Source: Paracyclopina nana (taxonomy: Eukaryota > Arthropoda > Copepoda > Cyclopoida > Cyclopettidae). Taken from it: DNA of 64,000 bases. Location: NCBI GenBank assembly GCA_019096065.1, contig JAGUCH010000004.1, forward strand, positions 124,001 through 188,000. Reading direction: 5' to 3'. Of this stretch, positions 43,476-54,820 are shown one piece after another. The position numbers and the translations under genes are program-made. The notes under the pieces were generated by a model that saw only the letters and a list, made by a program, of their open reading frames with translations, was not told the origin of the DNA and searched no databases. Every line of letters begins with the position of its first letter. Positions within the stretch are counted from its first letter, which is position 1.

Positions 43476-44745
43476 CACTTTTTGGAAAAGGCACCTACAT
43501 AAATTGGCACTACTATAAAAGGCACCATACAATATTAGCACTTAAATAAAAGGCACTATATTATATTGGCACCCCTAGTATAAGCCACCCATCTCATTCA
43601 TTTGATCATTTTGGATTTTAAAAAATCTGTGTTTTCAGATACACTTGGCTGAAATGACATTAGATTGGTCAACATATGAAAGATCTCAATTAAATACTTG
43701 ATTGCTTGGAGTAAGCTTTATTTTAAGCCCAGTTGCGGCGCTAGGGGGCGCTGCTAAAATTCGAACACCAAATTTTGGCGTATGAAGCGGGTTCATAGAA
43801 GTTTCCGCTTTTCTTGATTCTTTCATGAATAGTCAGAGTAATAAAAGGTTACATTACAATCTTTCTAGCACCATTGAAGTAGATCAGACCCGAAAAAAGC
43901 AAAAAATCCAAAATATGGGCTCAAATTACCATAAAAAAGATTGCCATTCCCACTCACACAAATGCAGACAGACAATTATTCAGCCACTACAGATATCTTT
44001 AAGAAGTTATTTCTTTCCCTTTTTGCAAATTTCTTGCTGTGATATAATATTTTCAGGAATTCACTACAGAAAAAGTTCAAAATTGCAATTTAGGTTTAGT
44101 TTAGATTATTACGTAACCTAATGGCTTTAAGAGCGCCAATCATCTAACGCCATCTGTGGCGGTTTCGACAACTAAATCGGCACAGTGCAAGCAATCAAGT
44201 ATTGGCTGGAAACAATACTTGATTTGCTGAGAGGCCTTATGCTTTGAAAGTGTAGATTCAAAAACCTTGGTTGGGTAGTGTAAAGTTGGTCTATCAATGA
44301 AAAAAAATACGTTATGGCACCAGTACATTTTCCAGTTTTTGTGATTTTCTTGTCATAGACAAAGTTATGATCAGAAATGTTAACATCGGACATTTTGCCA
44401 AATGAAACTATCATAGCAAACTGACACTCAAGAACAGGAAAATTTCTCTTTTTGCGCTAAAAATCATGAGATGTTGGTCACTTACCTTGACATTGAGCGC
44501 ATGCAGGCAAATCTTGCAAACTTTGCAAACACCTCAGCAAGCTATTTGCCCCCCAAAAATACCATGTCACCACCTTGCGGAATTGTGAGTCCTTGATAAA
44601 GCTCATTTGTCTTGCTTGCTATTAGTTGTGGCAGTGCCTTTTATGAATGGTGCCTTTTATTGCAGTGCCATTGTACAATAGTGCCAATTGTTGCAGTGCC
44701 AATTTATGTAGGTGCCTTTCACAAAAAGTGCCTTTTACTAGCAGA
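43476..44745. mobile_element. Inverted-repeat element with GGCAC-repeat arms, about 1.27 kb
   Basis: The left arm (about 43476-43580) and right arm (about 44633-44745, inverted) both consist of repeated AAAAGGCACC and AATTGGCACT words, sharing GGCACCTACATAAATTGGCACT-like sequence near both ends. No transposase frame was recognised inside. It abuts the start of duplicated block B (about 44752). The class is not assigned; no target duplication was found. Confidence 0.6.
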
Positions 44746-45202
44746 GCCGAAATTTCATGCAATTCAGTTGGTATTACAGATCCATTTAACATTATTCTAG
44801 CCTTTTGATGAAATTAGAAAAAAAATAAGGGCACCCTGAACCTCAATTGGCTGAAACACTCTAACCATTGAGCCAAAGTAAATAAACTTTTATAAAATGA
44901 CAATTACAGCCCTCACAAGGTTGGGCAAGTAAAGCTGTAGTAACCCTGGCTATCGGATTAGGTCATTAGGATAATATTATCTCATAGTATTATTCCATAG
45001 TGCATTTTTTTCTGACTTCAACAAGTCATTCTTAAACAAAATCATACAACTTTCTCTTTTAGCTATTACAATTCTTCCTGTGCAATTTTTTATGAAGTCT
45101 AGATTTGAATCATCTATTTTTAAAGCTTGATTTAAAACTTTTCGCATCTGCTTTATTTGTAAACTTTTTTGATTTGTTATAATTTTTTGTGCAGTCATTT
45201 TT

Positions 45203-46605
45203 ATGATTTACAGCAATCTTTATTTATGGCTCTTGTTGACAATGACATCTGGCAGCAGTCTTATCCTCAATTTTCTACTACTTATTCAGTTCATAACTGC
45301 TCAAAAATTTGTGACTGGCATTGAGATACTACCATGTTTGGATGATGGCTCTGGTACTAGCGATGCAACATGGGTTACTATAACAGCCAATGGCTCCACA
45401 TGCAAAACTGAAAATTTAATATTAGGTATCAATTAATAAACAAGCAGCAACAAGCATGCATGTTTTTCATGCGATAAAATAATATTTAGAGGGAGGTCTT
45501 TATCCTGGAAAATGGCGTGAATTTTATGGCATGGGTACTTGCTTTGCTCTTGACCTGGAAAATGAAGTGAGAAAGCTTTCAGGATATGGCAACACTATAA
45601 TGAAAAAAAATTGCAGAAAAGTATCGCTGCTGGAATAAAAAGCTCTGGCAGCTGTATTGCAAGCATTGGAGTTATAATTGGCAATCAAATGGCTGCATCT
45701 TATAAATGCGATTTTGATGTTGACCTAGATGGCCAAGTGGAAACACGTCCTTGCAAACTTATGGATGGTGTGTCTAGATTGTGGCTTGTAGTTTCAGATG
45801 AGGAAGGGAGTGGAACTGATAGTGACGTATCTGTGGAATTCTCATCAAAGAGTGGAGAATGCAAGTCAAGCGTTTTGGATAATGTTGGCAATGACCTAGA
45901 ACGTGGGACAATGAATATGTTTAGGCAGGATTTATTCCCTGATTGTATATTTAGCAAGTTTAAAGCTCATCCATGTGTTAGAGGCATTCCTTGCTTTAAC
46001 ATGAAGGTAAGAGTGAAAAGTACCACATTCAGGACTTTTCATTGTGTTTTATCATTGCTCTTATTACATTACTAAAAAGAGTTTATGCTCAACAATGTTT
46101 TTGTTTGCTGCAGTTTACAAATCATGGATATGGTAATGATAACCTCAAGAAATTATCATATTTGTATACATGCTGTGTTTAGATCAAATTGCAGTTAGAA
46201 GCATTGAGGTTGCTTTGAGTAATGAAGGCAAAGTCCAAGTTTTTTATTGCAAACATCCTGATAACTTTCGACCATCATTCTATTCTGTTCGTTCTACCGT
46301 TCCGTAAGTTTGTCTTACCATTATGGTTGGGGTGTGCAGTAATACGTGCAGTCTTGATTTTTAGACTGGTTTGCAGCTTAAGGCAAAAAAGGAGAAGTGC
46401 ATTTCGCTGCCTTACTTTCAATGAGCAATTTATGCCTCAAACATGCAATGATGGGAAATGCTGTGTATCAACAAACATCACTTTACTTCAAAACTATTCA
46501 AAGAAAAGGATATACGATGTGGATTTTGACTGTCGCATTAATCCTGCTAATGAGTTCTTTATTTATGGCAATGCCATTAGAGACAGAGATTGCTTTGAAA
46601 AGTAA
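45203..46605 (+). CDS. Secreted Cys-rich 356-aa protein with PLAT-like segments, copy B1 (intact)
   Basis: Exons 45203-45425, 45490-45566, 45617-46006, 46114-46132, 46183-46303 and 46365-46605. Every boundary is offset exactly 31,299 from copy A1, with no indels and no stops. Residue changes cluster in exon 3: after D-V-S-V-E-F the A1 residues I-S-Y-P-V-K-C-K-T are S-S-K-S-G-E-C-K-S here. Several changes are also seen in the exon 5 part. An intact frame in a recent duplicate suggests it is maintained. Role unknown; secretion is inferred from the hydrophobic N-terminus. Confidence 0.8.
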
Positions 46606-46906
46606 AATTGCCTCAAAATAATGAAAATAGGATTATCTTGTTGCTGAATCATTACTCTAGGTCCAAGTTTGTTGATATGCATGGGAACAAGTTGAACTGC
46701 AGTCTATCATTTGAAAGCCAATCAATGCCAAGAATAGCATTCAATTGCACGTAGCCAAATTTACTTCAATCATTCAATAAAAAGACTGATGGCTTGCCAT
46801 CATCATCATTGACAAAAGCCATTCACAAAGAGGAATTTGAATCAGGAAATTGTTTAAAAAATATTTTAATTACAAATATAGAAATTACTCTTGTAGTAAA
46901 AGTACT

Positions 46907-47951
46907 CGTATATACTAAATACTGCCCACAATCGCGCAGTTTTAGGAGTATCAACAAATTGCTTAGTAGAGCCCATGTACTGACAGTAGCAGGCATAAAA
47001 TAGAAATACAAAAATGAGTCATTTACTCACTTCTGAGACCTGACTCAGCATTCTTGACCCAATGCTGAGTTCTGCTGAGAATTTGAGGTACCTGAGTTAA
47101 CCCCAACCTGTAGATTAAGCAAGGATCTACAAAATCCGTTTTTTGGCTGCCCTGAAACGTCCACAGTAGTACTTTTTTTCAGCTAAGTTCAGTCTCAGCA
47201 TTCTAGACCCTTTACTGAGCTCTGCTGAAAATTTGAGGCAGCTGAGTCAATTTTAAGGGCCAAACTCAGCATTTTTGACCCAATGCTGGTCTCAGAAGTA
47301 AATGACTCATTTTTGTATTTCCATTTTATGCCTGTCAACTATTAGTACATGGGCAGAAGTTAGCAGCTTGTTGGTACTCCTGAAATCGGCCCTTAAAATT
47401 GACTCAGCTGCCTCAAATTTTCAGCAGAGCTCAGCAAAGGGTCAAGAATGCTGAGACTGCTCTTAGCTGAAAAAAAGTACTACTGTGGACGTTTCAGGGC
47501 AGCCAAAAAACGGATTTTGTAGATCCTTGCTTAATCTACAGGTTGGGGTTGACTCAGGTACCTCAAATTCTCAGCAAAACTCAGCATTGGGTCAAGAATG
47601 CTGAGTCAGCTCTTAGTTGAGATTTAAGCATCCCGAATTTAAAAAAAAATATAGGAAAAAAAAGTTAATGTCGAAAAGTGGTGTAGCGGTTTTTTACCTT
47701 AGAGTTGACAACATTGTACTGTTGTTGTTGTTGTTTAATAAGGGTTACTTTAAGTATATTTGACTCTTATTCATTTTTATCTCTTAATTATAATCTCTGG
47801 GCAGTATTTAGATTGTGCGCGTTTGTGCGCATTTTTGCGCATTTTGATTCATGGGCAGTTTTTAGTATTTGCACGATTGTGCGCGATCGTGCGCGATTGT
47901 GCGCGTTTGTGCGCGATAGTGCGCGATCGTGGGCAGTATTTAGTATGGGCC
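46907..47951. mobile_element. Foldback/Mutator-like element copy 1, 1045 bp, with 9-bp target duplication
   Basis: Starts CGTATATACTAAATACTGCC, ends CAGTATTTAGTATGGGCC; flanked by AAAAGTACT on both sides (46898-46906, 47952-47960). The empty site is present once in block A (15912-15920). Sub-terminal GCGCGATCGTGCGCG-type words follow each end. The interior is a large imperfect palindrome (about 47020-47330 against 47330-47640) built on CTCAGCATTCTTGACCC and TGAGTCA words. No transposase. The 9-bp duplication fits the Mutator superfamily. Confidence 0.88.
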
Positions 47952-48122
47952 AAAAGTACTACATTAATTTCAGAACAAAATAAATCATGGACTTCATCAA
48001 AAATGCACAGAAAGTTTTCCAAAAAGTTCTTGTTTTGATTTAAGCTAGGCTGAGAGGATTTATAAAAAAAGAGTACTCACTTTCTGCTTGAACATTCCTA
48101 GCCTAGTTTGGGCTCCCATAGT

Positions 48123-48270
48123 TTATTCTGGTTTGATGTTTGAGCATGGTTTATAATTTTCAATGCAATCACTCAAATGTTTATATCCATACAATATGCT
48201 AAAATTTACGCCCGGAATGACAGTTGCCTCCTCATTATGGAGCCAGCAAAGTTCGCCTGATGTATCATCA
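48123..48270 (-). pseudogene. Fragment of PAN gene last exon
   Basis: L-C-W-L-H-N-E-E-A-T-V-I-P-G-V, Y-G-Y-K-H-L-S-D-C and C-S-N-I-K-P-E-stop are readable. Upstream it is fused to part of the 356-aa gene, so only the tail of Apple-like domain 2 is present. Confidence 0.75.
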
Positions 48271-48284
48271 ATCATGCAACTGAC

Positions 48285-48798
48285 ACTACATAAAATGATG
48301 AAAAATAATATGATGGAGCCATTTGATTGCCAATTAGAATTCCGATGTAGGAAATACAACTGGAAGAGCCCTGTACACCAGCAGTGATGCTTTCCTGCAC
48401 AACTAATTAACATCAAGGCCTGCTTCTCACTAAAAGTTTTCTCACTTCATTTTCCAGGTCAAAAGTAAAGCAAGCACCCATGCCAAAATACTCATGCCAT
48501 TCTCCTCGCCAAAGATCTCCCTCTAAATATTATTTTTTTTTTGCATAAAAATCATGCGCCATTTACTGATGATACCTGCTATTAAATTGTCAGTTTTGCA
48601 TGAGGTGCCATTGGCAGTTATAGTGACCCATGTTGCCTCATTAGTACCAGAACCAAGATCGAAGCATGGTCGAATCTCGATTCCAGTCACAAATTTTTGA
48701 GCTTTGCAGTACTGAAGAAGATGCAGAAAAGTGAAGATAAGGCTGCTGCTAGGCGTCATCATCAACAAGAGCCATAAATTAAGATTGCTGTAAATCAT
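48285..48798 (-). pseudogene. Truncated copy (B2) of the 356-aa PLAT-like gene
   Basis: Exon 1 (48798-48576), exon 2 (48522-48446) and the start of exon 3 (from 48394) match copy B4 almost exactly. After Q-M-A-P-S-Y-Y the sequence jumps into what is normally the promoter side of the gene (CATCATTTTATGTA), and then into the PAN fragment. The rearrangement junction is near 48300-48315. Confidence 0.8.
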
Positions 48799-49059
48799 GC
48801 AACTGACATTACATAAAATGATGAAAAATACTTTCACTGCAATATTTTGCAAACATTAGCACTAACCAAGTTTGCCTCACCAAGATATTGGATCCAAACA
48901 TGATCATGAAAGTTTGTTCATGGGTGACGGGTCCTTTCTAGTTCCAAGAGCACCAGGTTTGGGTATCTACTTATTATTTGCAGTAGTGCATATTGTACTA
49001 AGTATTTTGAACCACTGTGATATAACTATTGTTTATTCTGGTTTGATACTGTTACACCT

Positions 49060-49190
49060 ATGATAATTTTCAATGCAATCACTCAAATGTTTATATCGAT
49101 ATAATAAGCTAGAAGTGCCTGCCTGAAATAAAAGTTGCCTCCTCATTATGGAGCCAACAATTTGGGCCTGATCTACAATAGTTGACCTCA
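49060..49190 (-). pseudogene. Second PAN tail fragment
   Basis: T-S-S-L-L-Y-R-Y-K-H-L-S-D-C-I-E-N-Y is readable, with a shifted frame before it. The inverted copy lies at about 55955-56125. A relic of a domain duplication next to the PAN gene. Confidence 0.6.
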
Positions 49191-49228
49191 TATTGGAACA
49201 TTCCTAGCCTAGTTTGGGTTCCCATAGT

Positions 49229-50420
49229 TTATTCTGGTTTGATGTTTGAGCATGGTTTATAATTTTCAATGCAATCACTCAAATGTTTATATCCATACAA
49301 TATGCTAAAATCTACGCCCGGAATGACAGTTGCCTCCTCATTATGGAGCCAACAATTTGGGCCTGATGTATCATATTGGAACAAGTAACAAACAGGGTGC
49401 TGTTGGCATAATTCATGACAAGCGCAAATACTTTTTGCGGGATGTCCTTCCTTCATTCCATCAGCAAAAGTATTATCTGATTTCACTTTTCCAGTTATGA
49501 AAGGGATAGCTTTTAAGGTCTTGCAAAAAAGTTTGCATCGCAAGTGCTCCTTCCGGCAATGACTCGAACCATGCCCTACATTGCAAGTAAATGCAGATTT
49601 TTCAGTAGTTAGATGTCTTAAAAATAGATACTTCAATTTTTTTCTTCTCACAATAGTGATAGAATTTACAAACGTTGGTATCATAGTTGAAGACATAGTA
49701 TGAACACTCCGTATCATTAGCACAAGATTGTTGGCATGCATCAGCAGAGTCCAGTCCATCCAATTTTTTCCACAGCGGGCCAATGCATTCAGTTCCACAA
49801 AATCGACAGTCTCTTTCATCACAATGCACTGCAGCTTCACCTTGTAAGCAATGATTTCAGTACACTCTTTTTCCATTTGGAAATAAGTTGGATCATGAAT
49901 CTCATAGAGCTAACAATACTTGTTACTGGAGGAGTTATTGAAGAAGTTGATTGGCGTATTGTACTAGGAGATTCATGCTTATGAGATTCACTTGGAGAAG
50001 TTGAGACATGTGCAGTTGAGTTGAAGTTGCTCACAATTCTCGTCTCAATAGAACCTAACAAGTGTAGAGTCTTTAAAAGCTCTAAACTTGTGAGCAATTA
50101 TGTTTGTTAAGGGAGATTCTAAACTCGTGGAAGCTCAATCTTTTGTTTCTTTAATTTCCTCCAGCTGCTTTGCCCAAAAGTTTTAAGAATATTCTTACCT
50201 GAATTGGTTGTCATTCCATGATTTACTCTGTCCTCATCATCAGCTAAAATTACAAATTTCGAACACAAAAAAGACTACTGCCCTTGTGATGAAGCTTTTT
50301 AATACTTGAGTCATTTGAAGGGTGTTCATGGCTGTTCCCATGATTTTTAGGTACAAGCTGTTTAGAGGGACAGCCAGTCGCAATGTGACAAAGGATAAGG
50401 AGCAACAAGATTGATTTCAT
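49229..50420 (-). pseudogene. Two-domain PAN/Apple gene, block B copy 2, frameshifted in the last exon
   Basis: Four exons: 50420-50279 (signal peptide M-K-S-I-L-L-L-L-I-L-C-H-I-A-T-G-C, then a His/Lys-rich stretch), 50243-50199 (15-codon mini-exon, D-D-E-D-R-V-N-H-G), 49840-49632 (Apple domain 1, C-R-F-C-G-T-E-C) and 49575-49229 (domain 2). The phases fit until a run of six T (49525-49530 on the plus strand reads six A) where the intact homologue has four. The two extra bases stop the frame about 20 codons into the last exon; past it the domain is intact to N-I-K-P-E. The run may be polymorphic or a sequence error. Its first exons differ from the other PAN genes, so it is a distinct paralogue. 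Confidence 0.75.
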
Positions 50421-50676
50421 CTTTAATTTAGCTGCTCTTTGAAGGCCTTTTGAAAACTTTAAAAAATGTTCTTTGATCTTGTGATTGTTGCCAAAGTTGC
50501 AGCTGTCTACTAGCTATGTCATTGTCATCTTATGATACAGGAAATTACTCTGAGAATGGAGGATCTTTAATCTTTTTCAATTCTCAATGTAGGTATTGTA
50601 AGTCTATATAGTGTTAAGTATTGTCATGATAGACACTTGACTCAAACATAATACATGCTTTTTATAACTGTTGCTC

Positions 50677-51455
50677 TTGTCATTGCCAAAAATAAAGAAC
50701 TAACTCATTAGCTGGGTTGTTGCGACATTCAAAATCCACATTGGATATCCTTTTCTTTGAATAGTTTGGAAGTAAAGTGATGCTAGTACATATGCAGCAT
50801 TTCCAATCATTGCATGTTTGAGGCATAAACTGCTCATAAAAAGTAAGGCGAAAAAATGTTCTTTTCCTTTTTTGTCTTATGTGGCAAACAAGTCTGCAAA
50901 TTAATATTGAATGCATTGCTAAAAACCTGCTTAGTATTGCTTTTATGAATTTATGGAACAGTAGAATCTTCAGCATAAAATGTTAGTGGATAGCTATCTG
51001 GATGTATACAGTGATATCCTTGAACTTTAAATTCATTGCTCAAAGCAACATCTATTCCTCGGTCTGCAATTTGATCTAAACATAGAGTGAATACAAATGT
51101 AAGAGTCTTCCATAAAGTGTCATTATCACTTCTATGGTTTGTAAACTATAACAAAAAAATCATTCTTCAGAAAATACTTTCATTGTGACGCGGGAAGTGA
51201 GTTTGAATGTACACTCAGAAAATAAATCATGACCATAAACATTCACTGTGTCACGTTCGAAGTCATTGCCAACATCATCCAAAACTGTAGACTTGCATTC
51301 TCCATTATTCGAATTGAATCCCACAGTTATGTCACTATCAGTTCCACCCCAATCCTTATCTTAAGCTGCAATCCACAATCTCAGCACACCATCTATTTAG
51401 GTTTACAAGGGCATGTTTCCATTTGGCCATGAAGGCCAAGGCCAAAATCACATTC
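50677..51455 (-). pseudogene. Broken copy (B3) of the 356-aa PLAT-like gene, 3' part
   Basis: Reverse complement of the block A pseudogene A2, but it keeps more of exon 6: F-Y-E-Q-F-M-P-Q-T-C-N-D, Y-S-K-K-R, N-V-D-F and N-P-A-N-E are readable. The 5' part continues at 54467-54730 beyond the inserted transposons. Confidence 0.78.
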
Positions 51456-54400
51456 CACAGTGGGTTTATTTGCCGATTTCACGCGCACGGAAAAAGTCGC
51501 GAAATCAACGTAGCACCTTTTTCTCATTAGTGGTAAGCTAAAAATATGCCATCCTGGCACCCGGGAGAGCAAGTAAGAGCAGCCAATTCTGGTGGATTAT
51601 CAATTTATGCTATAAGCTTGACTTCCCTGACTTGGTCACTCAATTGGAGTCGTTTGGAATCAAAAGTTATAGGAGATTTCATTTTTGCTCAAATTGTGCA
51701 AAGTTGCTGTTCTACTGGGCCCATACTAAATACTGCCCACGATCGCGCACTATCGCGCACTATCGCGCACAATCGCGCACAAACGCGCAACTACTAAAAA
51801 CTGCCCATGGATCAAAACGCGCACAAACGCGCACAAACGCGCACAATCTTAATACTGCCCAGAGATGATAATTAAGAGATAAAAAAAGAATAAGAGTAGA
51901 AATACAAAAATGAGTCATTTACTCACTTCTGAGACTTGACTCAGTATTCTTGACCCAATGCTGATTTTTGCTGAGAATTTGAGGCACCTGAGTCAACCCC
52001 AACCTGTAGATTAAGCAAGGATCTACAAAATCCGTTTTTTGGCTGCCCTGAAACGTCCACAGTAGTACTTTTTTTCAGCTAAGTGCAGTCTCAGCATTCT
52101 TGACCCTTTGCTGAGCTCTGCTGAAAATTTTAGGTACCTGAGTCAACCCCAGCCTGTAGATTAAGCAAGGATCGACAAAATCCGTTTTCTGGCTGCCCTG
52201 AAACGTCCACAGTAGTACTTTTTTTCAGCTAAGTGCAGTCTCAGCATTTTTGACCCAATGCTGAGTTTTGCTGAGAATTTTAGGTACCTGAGTCAACCCC
52301 AACCTGTAGATTAAGCAAGGATCTACAAAATCCGTTTTTTGGCTGCCCTGAAACGTCCACAGTAGTACTTTTTTTCAGCTAAGTGCAGTCTCAGCATTCT
52401 TGGCCCTTTGCTGAGCTCTGCTGAAAATTTGAGGCAGCTGAGTCAATTTTAAGGGCCGATTTTAGGAATACCAACAAGCTGCTAACTTCTGCCCATGTAC
52501 TGAAAGTTGACAGGCATAAAATGGAAATACAAAAATGAGTCAGTTACTCACTTCTGAGACCTGACTCAGCATTCTTGACCCAATGCTGAGTTTTGCTGAG
52601 AATTTGAGGTACCTGAGTCAACCCCAGCCTGTAGATTAAGCAAGGATCTACAAAATCCGTTTTCTGGCTGCCCTGAAACGTCCACAGTTGTACTTTTTTC
52701 AGCTAAGTGCAGTCTCAGCATTCTTGGCCCTTTGCTGAGCTCTGCTGAAAATTTGAGGCAGCTGAGTCAATTTTAAGGGCCGATTTCTGGAGTATCAACA
52801 ATTGCTAAGTAAAGCCCATGTACTGAAAGTTTACAGGCATAAAATAGAAATACAAAAATACAAAAATGCTGAGTCAAGTCTCAGAAGTGAGTAAATGACT
52901 CATTTTTGTATTTCTACTTTATGCTGGTCAACTATTAGTACATGGGCTTTACTTAGCAATTTGTTGGTACTCCAGAAATCGGCCCTTAAAATTGACTCAG
53001 CTGCCTCAAATTTTCAGCAGAGCTCAGCAAAGGGTCAAGAATGCTGAGACTACTAACTGAAAAAGCTACTGTGGACGTTTCAGGGCAGCCAGAAACGGAT
53101 TTAGATCATGCTAATCTACAGGTTGGTGACTCAGGTACCTCAAATTCTCAGCAAACTCAGCATTGAGTCAAAAATGCTGAGTCAGGTCTCAGAAATGAGT
53201 AACTGACTCATTTTGTATTTCCATTTTATGCCTGTCAACTTTCAGTACATGGGCTTTTACCAGTTTGTTGATGCTCCAAAATCGGCCTTAAAGTGACTCA
53301 GCTACCTCAAATTTCAGCAGAGCTCGGCAAAGGGCCAGAATACTGAGACTGCTTAGCTGTACTACTGTGAACGTTTCAGGGCAGCCAGAAAACGGATTTT
53401 ATAGATCACTGCTTAATCTACAGGAATTGACTCCAGGTACCTAAAATTTTCAGCAGAGCTCAGCAAAGGGTCAAGAATGCTGAGACTCACTGTAAAAAAG
53501 TACTACTGTGGAACGTTTCAGGCAACCAAAAGCATTTTGCAGATCTTTGCCTAATCTACAGGTTGGGGTTGACTCAGGTACCTCAAATTCTCAGCAAAAC
53601 TCAGCATTGGGTCAAGAATGCTGAGTCAAGTCTCAGAAGTGAGTAAATGACTCATTTTTGTATTTCTACTTTATGCTGGTCACCTATTAGTACATGGGCT
53701 TTACTTAGCAATTTGTTGGTACTCCTGAAATCGGCCCTTAAAATTGACTCAGCTGCCTCAAATTTTCAGCAGAGCTCAGCAAAGGGTCAAGAATGCTGAG
53801 ACTGCACTTAGCTGAAAAAAAGTACTACTGTGGACGTTTCAGGGCAGCCAGAAAACGGATTTTGTAGATCCTTGCTTAATCTACAGGTTGGGGTTGACTC
53901 AGGTACCTCAAATTCTCAGCAAAACTCAGCATTGGGTCAAGAATGCTGAGTCAGGTCTCAGAAGTGAGTAACTGACTTATTTTTGTATTTCCTTTTTATG
54001 CCTGTCAACTTTCAGTACATGGGCTTTACTTGGCAATTTGTTGATGCTCCTAAAATCGCAGTATTTAATAGTCATTTTGTTGATCCTTTTGAATATACAG
54101 GTTGGGGTTGACTCAGGCGCCCTTAACTCAAAAATATGAGTTTCTTATCATTTGTGGGCAGTATTTAGTATTTGCGCGTTTGGGTGCGATAGTGCGCGTT
54201 CGTGCACGTTCGTGCGCGTTTGCGCGCGATTGTGGGCAGTATTTAGTATATACGGTTCTACTGAATTCGCCAAAATCAACTTTTGCCCAAAAATTATGTT
54301 TTCCTCACCAAATTTGAACCTTTATCTGTCAATAAACATTAATTTGTGCTCTTCAGATAGCCTAGAAGTCCTACAAATTAGAAGCTAAAAATGGGTGCTA

Positions 54401-54466
54401 AAATCGGAAATCTGCGATTTGACGTAATTTCTCGTGCGCGTAAAATCGGCTTTTTGATCCACTGTG
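51456..54466. mobile_element. Transib-like element, third copy, split by a nested foldback element
   Basis: Ends CACAGTGGG (51456) and CCACTGTG (54466), flanked by CATTC on both sides (51451-51455, 54467-54471), the reverse complement of the GAATG duplication in block A. It is the same insertion inherited through the duplication. The Transib part itself is 51456-51717 plus 54264-54466. Confidence 0.82.
51718..54254. mobile_element. Foldback/Mutator-like element copy 2, 2537 bp, nested, 9-bp target duplication
   Basis: Starts GGCCCATACTAAATACTGCC, ends CAGTATTTAGTATATACG: the same termini as copy 1 in opposite orientation. Flanked by GTTCTACTG (51709-51717, 54255-54263), which is single in block A (18065-18073). 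The interior is a long inverted arrangement: several direct units of about 200-240 bp (51900-52850), then inverted ones (52870-54060), all with TGAGTCA, CTCAGCATT and CTGAAACGTCCACAGTAGTAC words. No transposase seen. Confidence 0.88.
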
Positions 54467-54820
54467 CATTCATAAGATGCAGCCATTTGATTGGTCATTA
54501 GAATTTCAGTGCTTGCAATACAAACCTCAGAGTTTTCTATTCCAACACCGATACTTTTCTGTGCAACTTACTTTTCATTCGACATGATTCATGCCTGTGG
54601 TTTTCTCACTTGATTTTCTAGGTCAAGAGAGAAGCAACTACCCATGCCATAGTATTCACTCATCAAGCTTCAGCTGGGAGACCTCCCTCTAAACATATTT
54701 ATAAATAAAAAAAAATTTTGTAAAAAAAATCCCAACAACAATGCAAGACTAAGTGGACTTGTTTGAAGACTTGAACTTCAAAGAGGACTTCTCAAATTGC
54801 AGTTACTTAGCAAATACATC

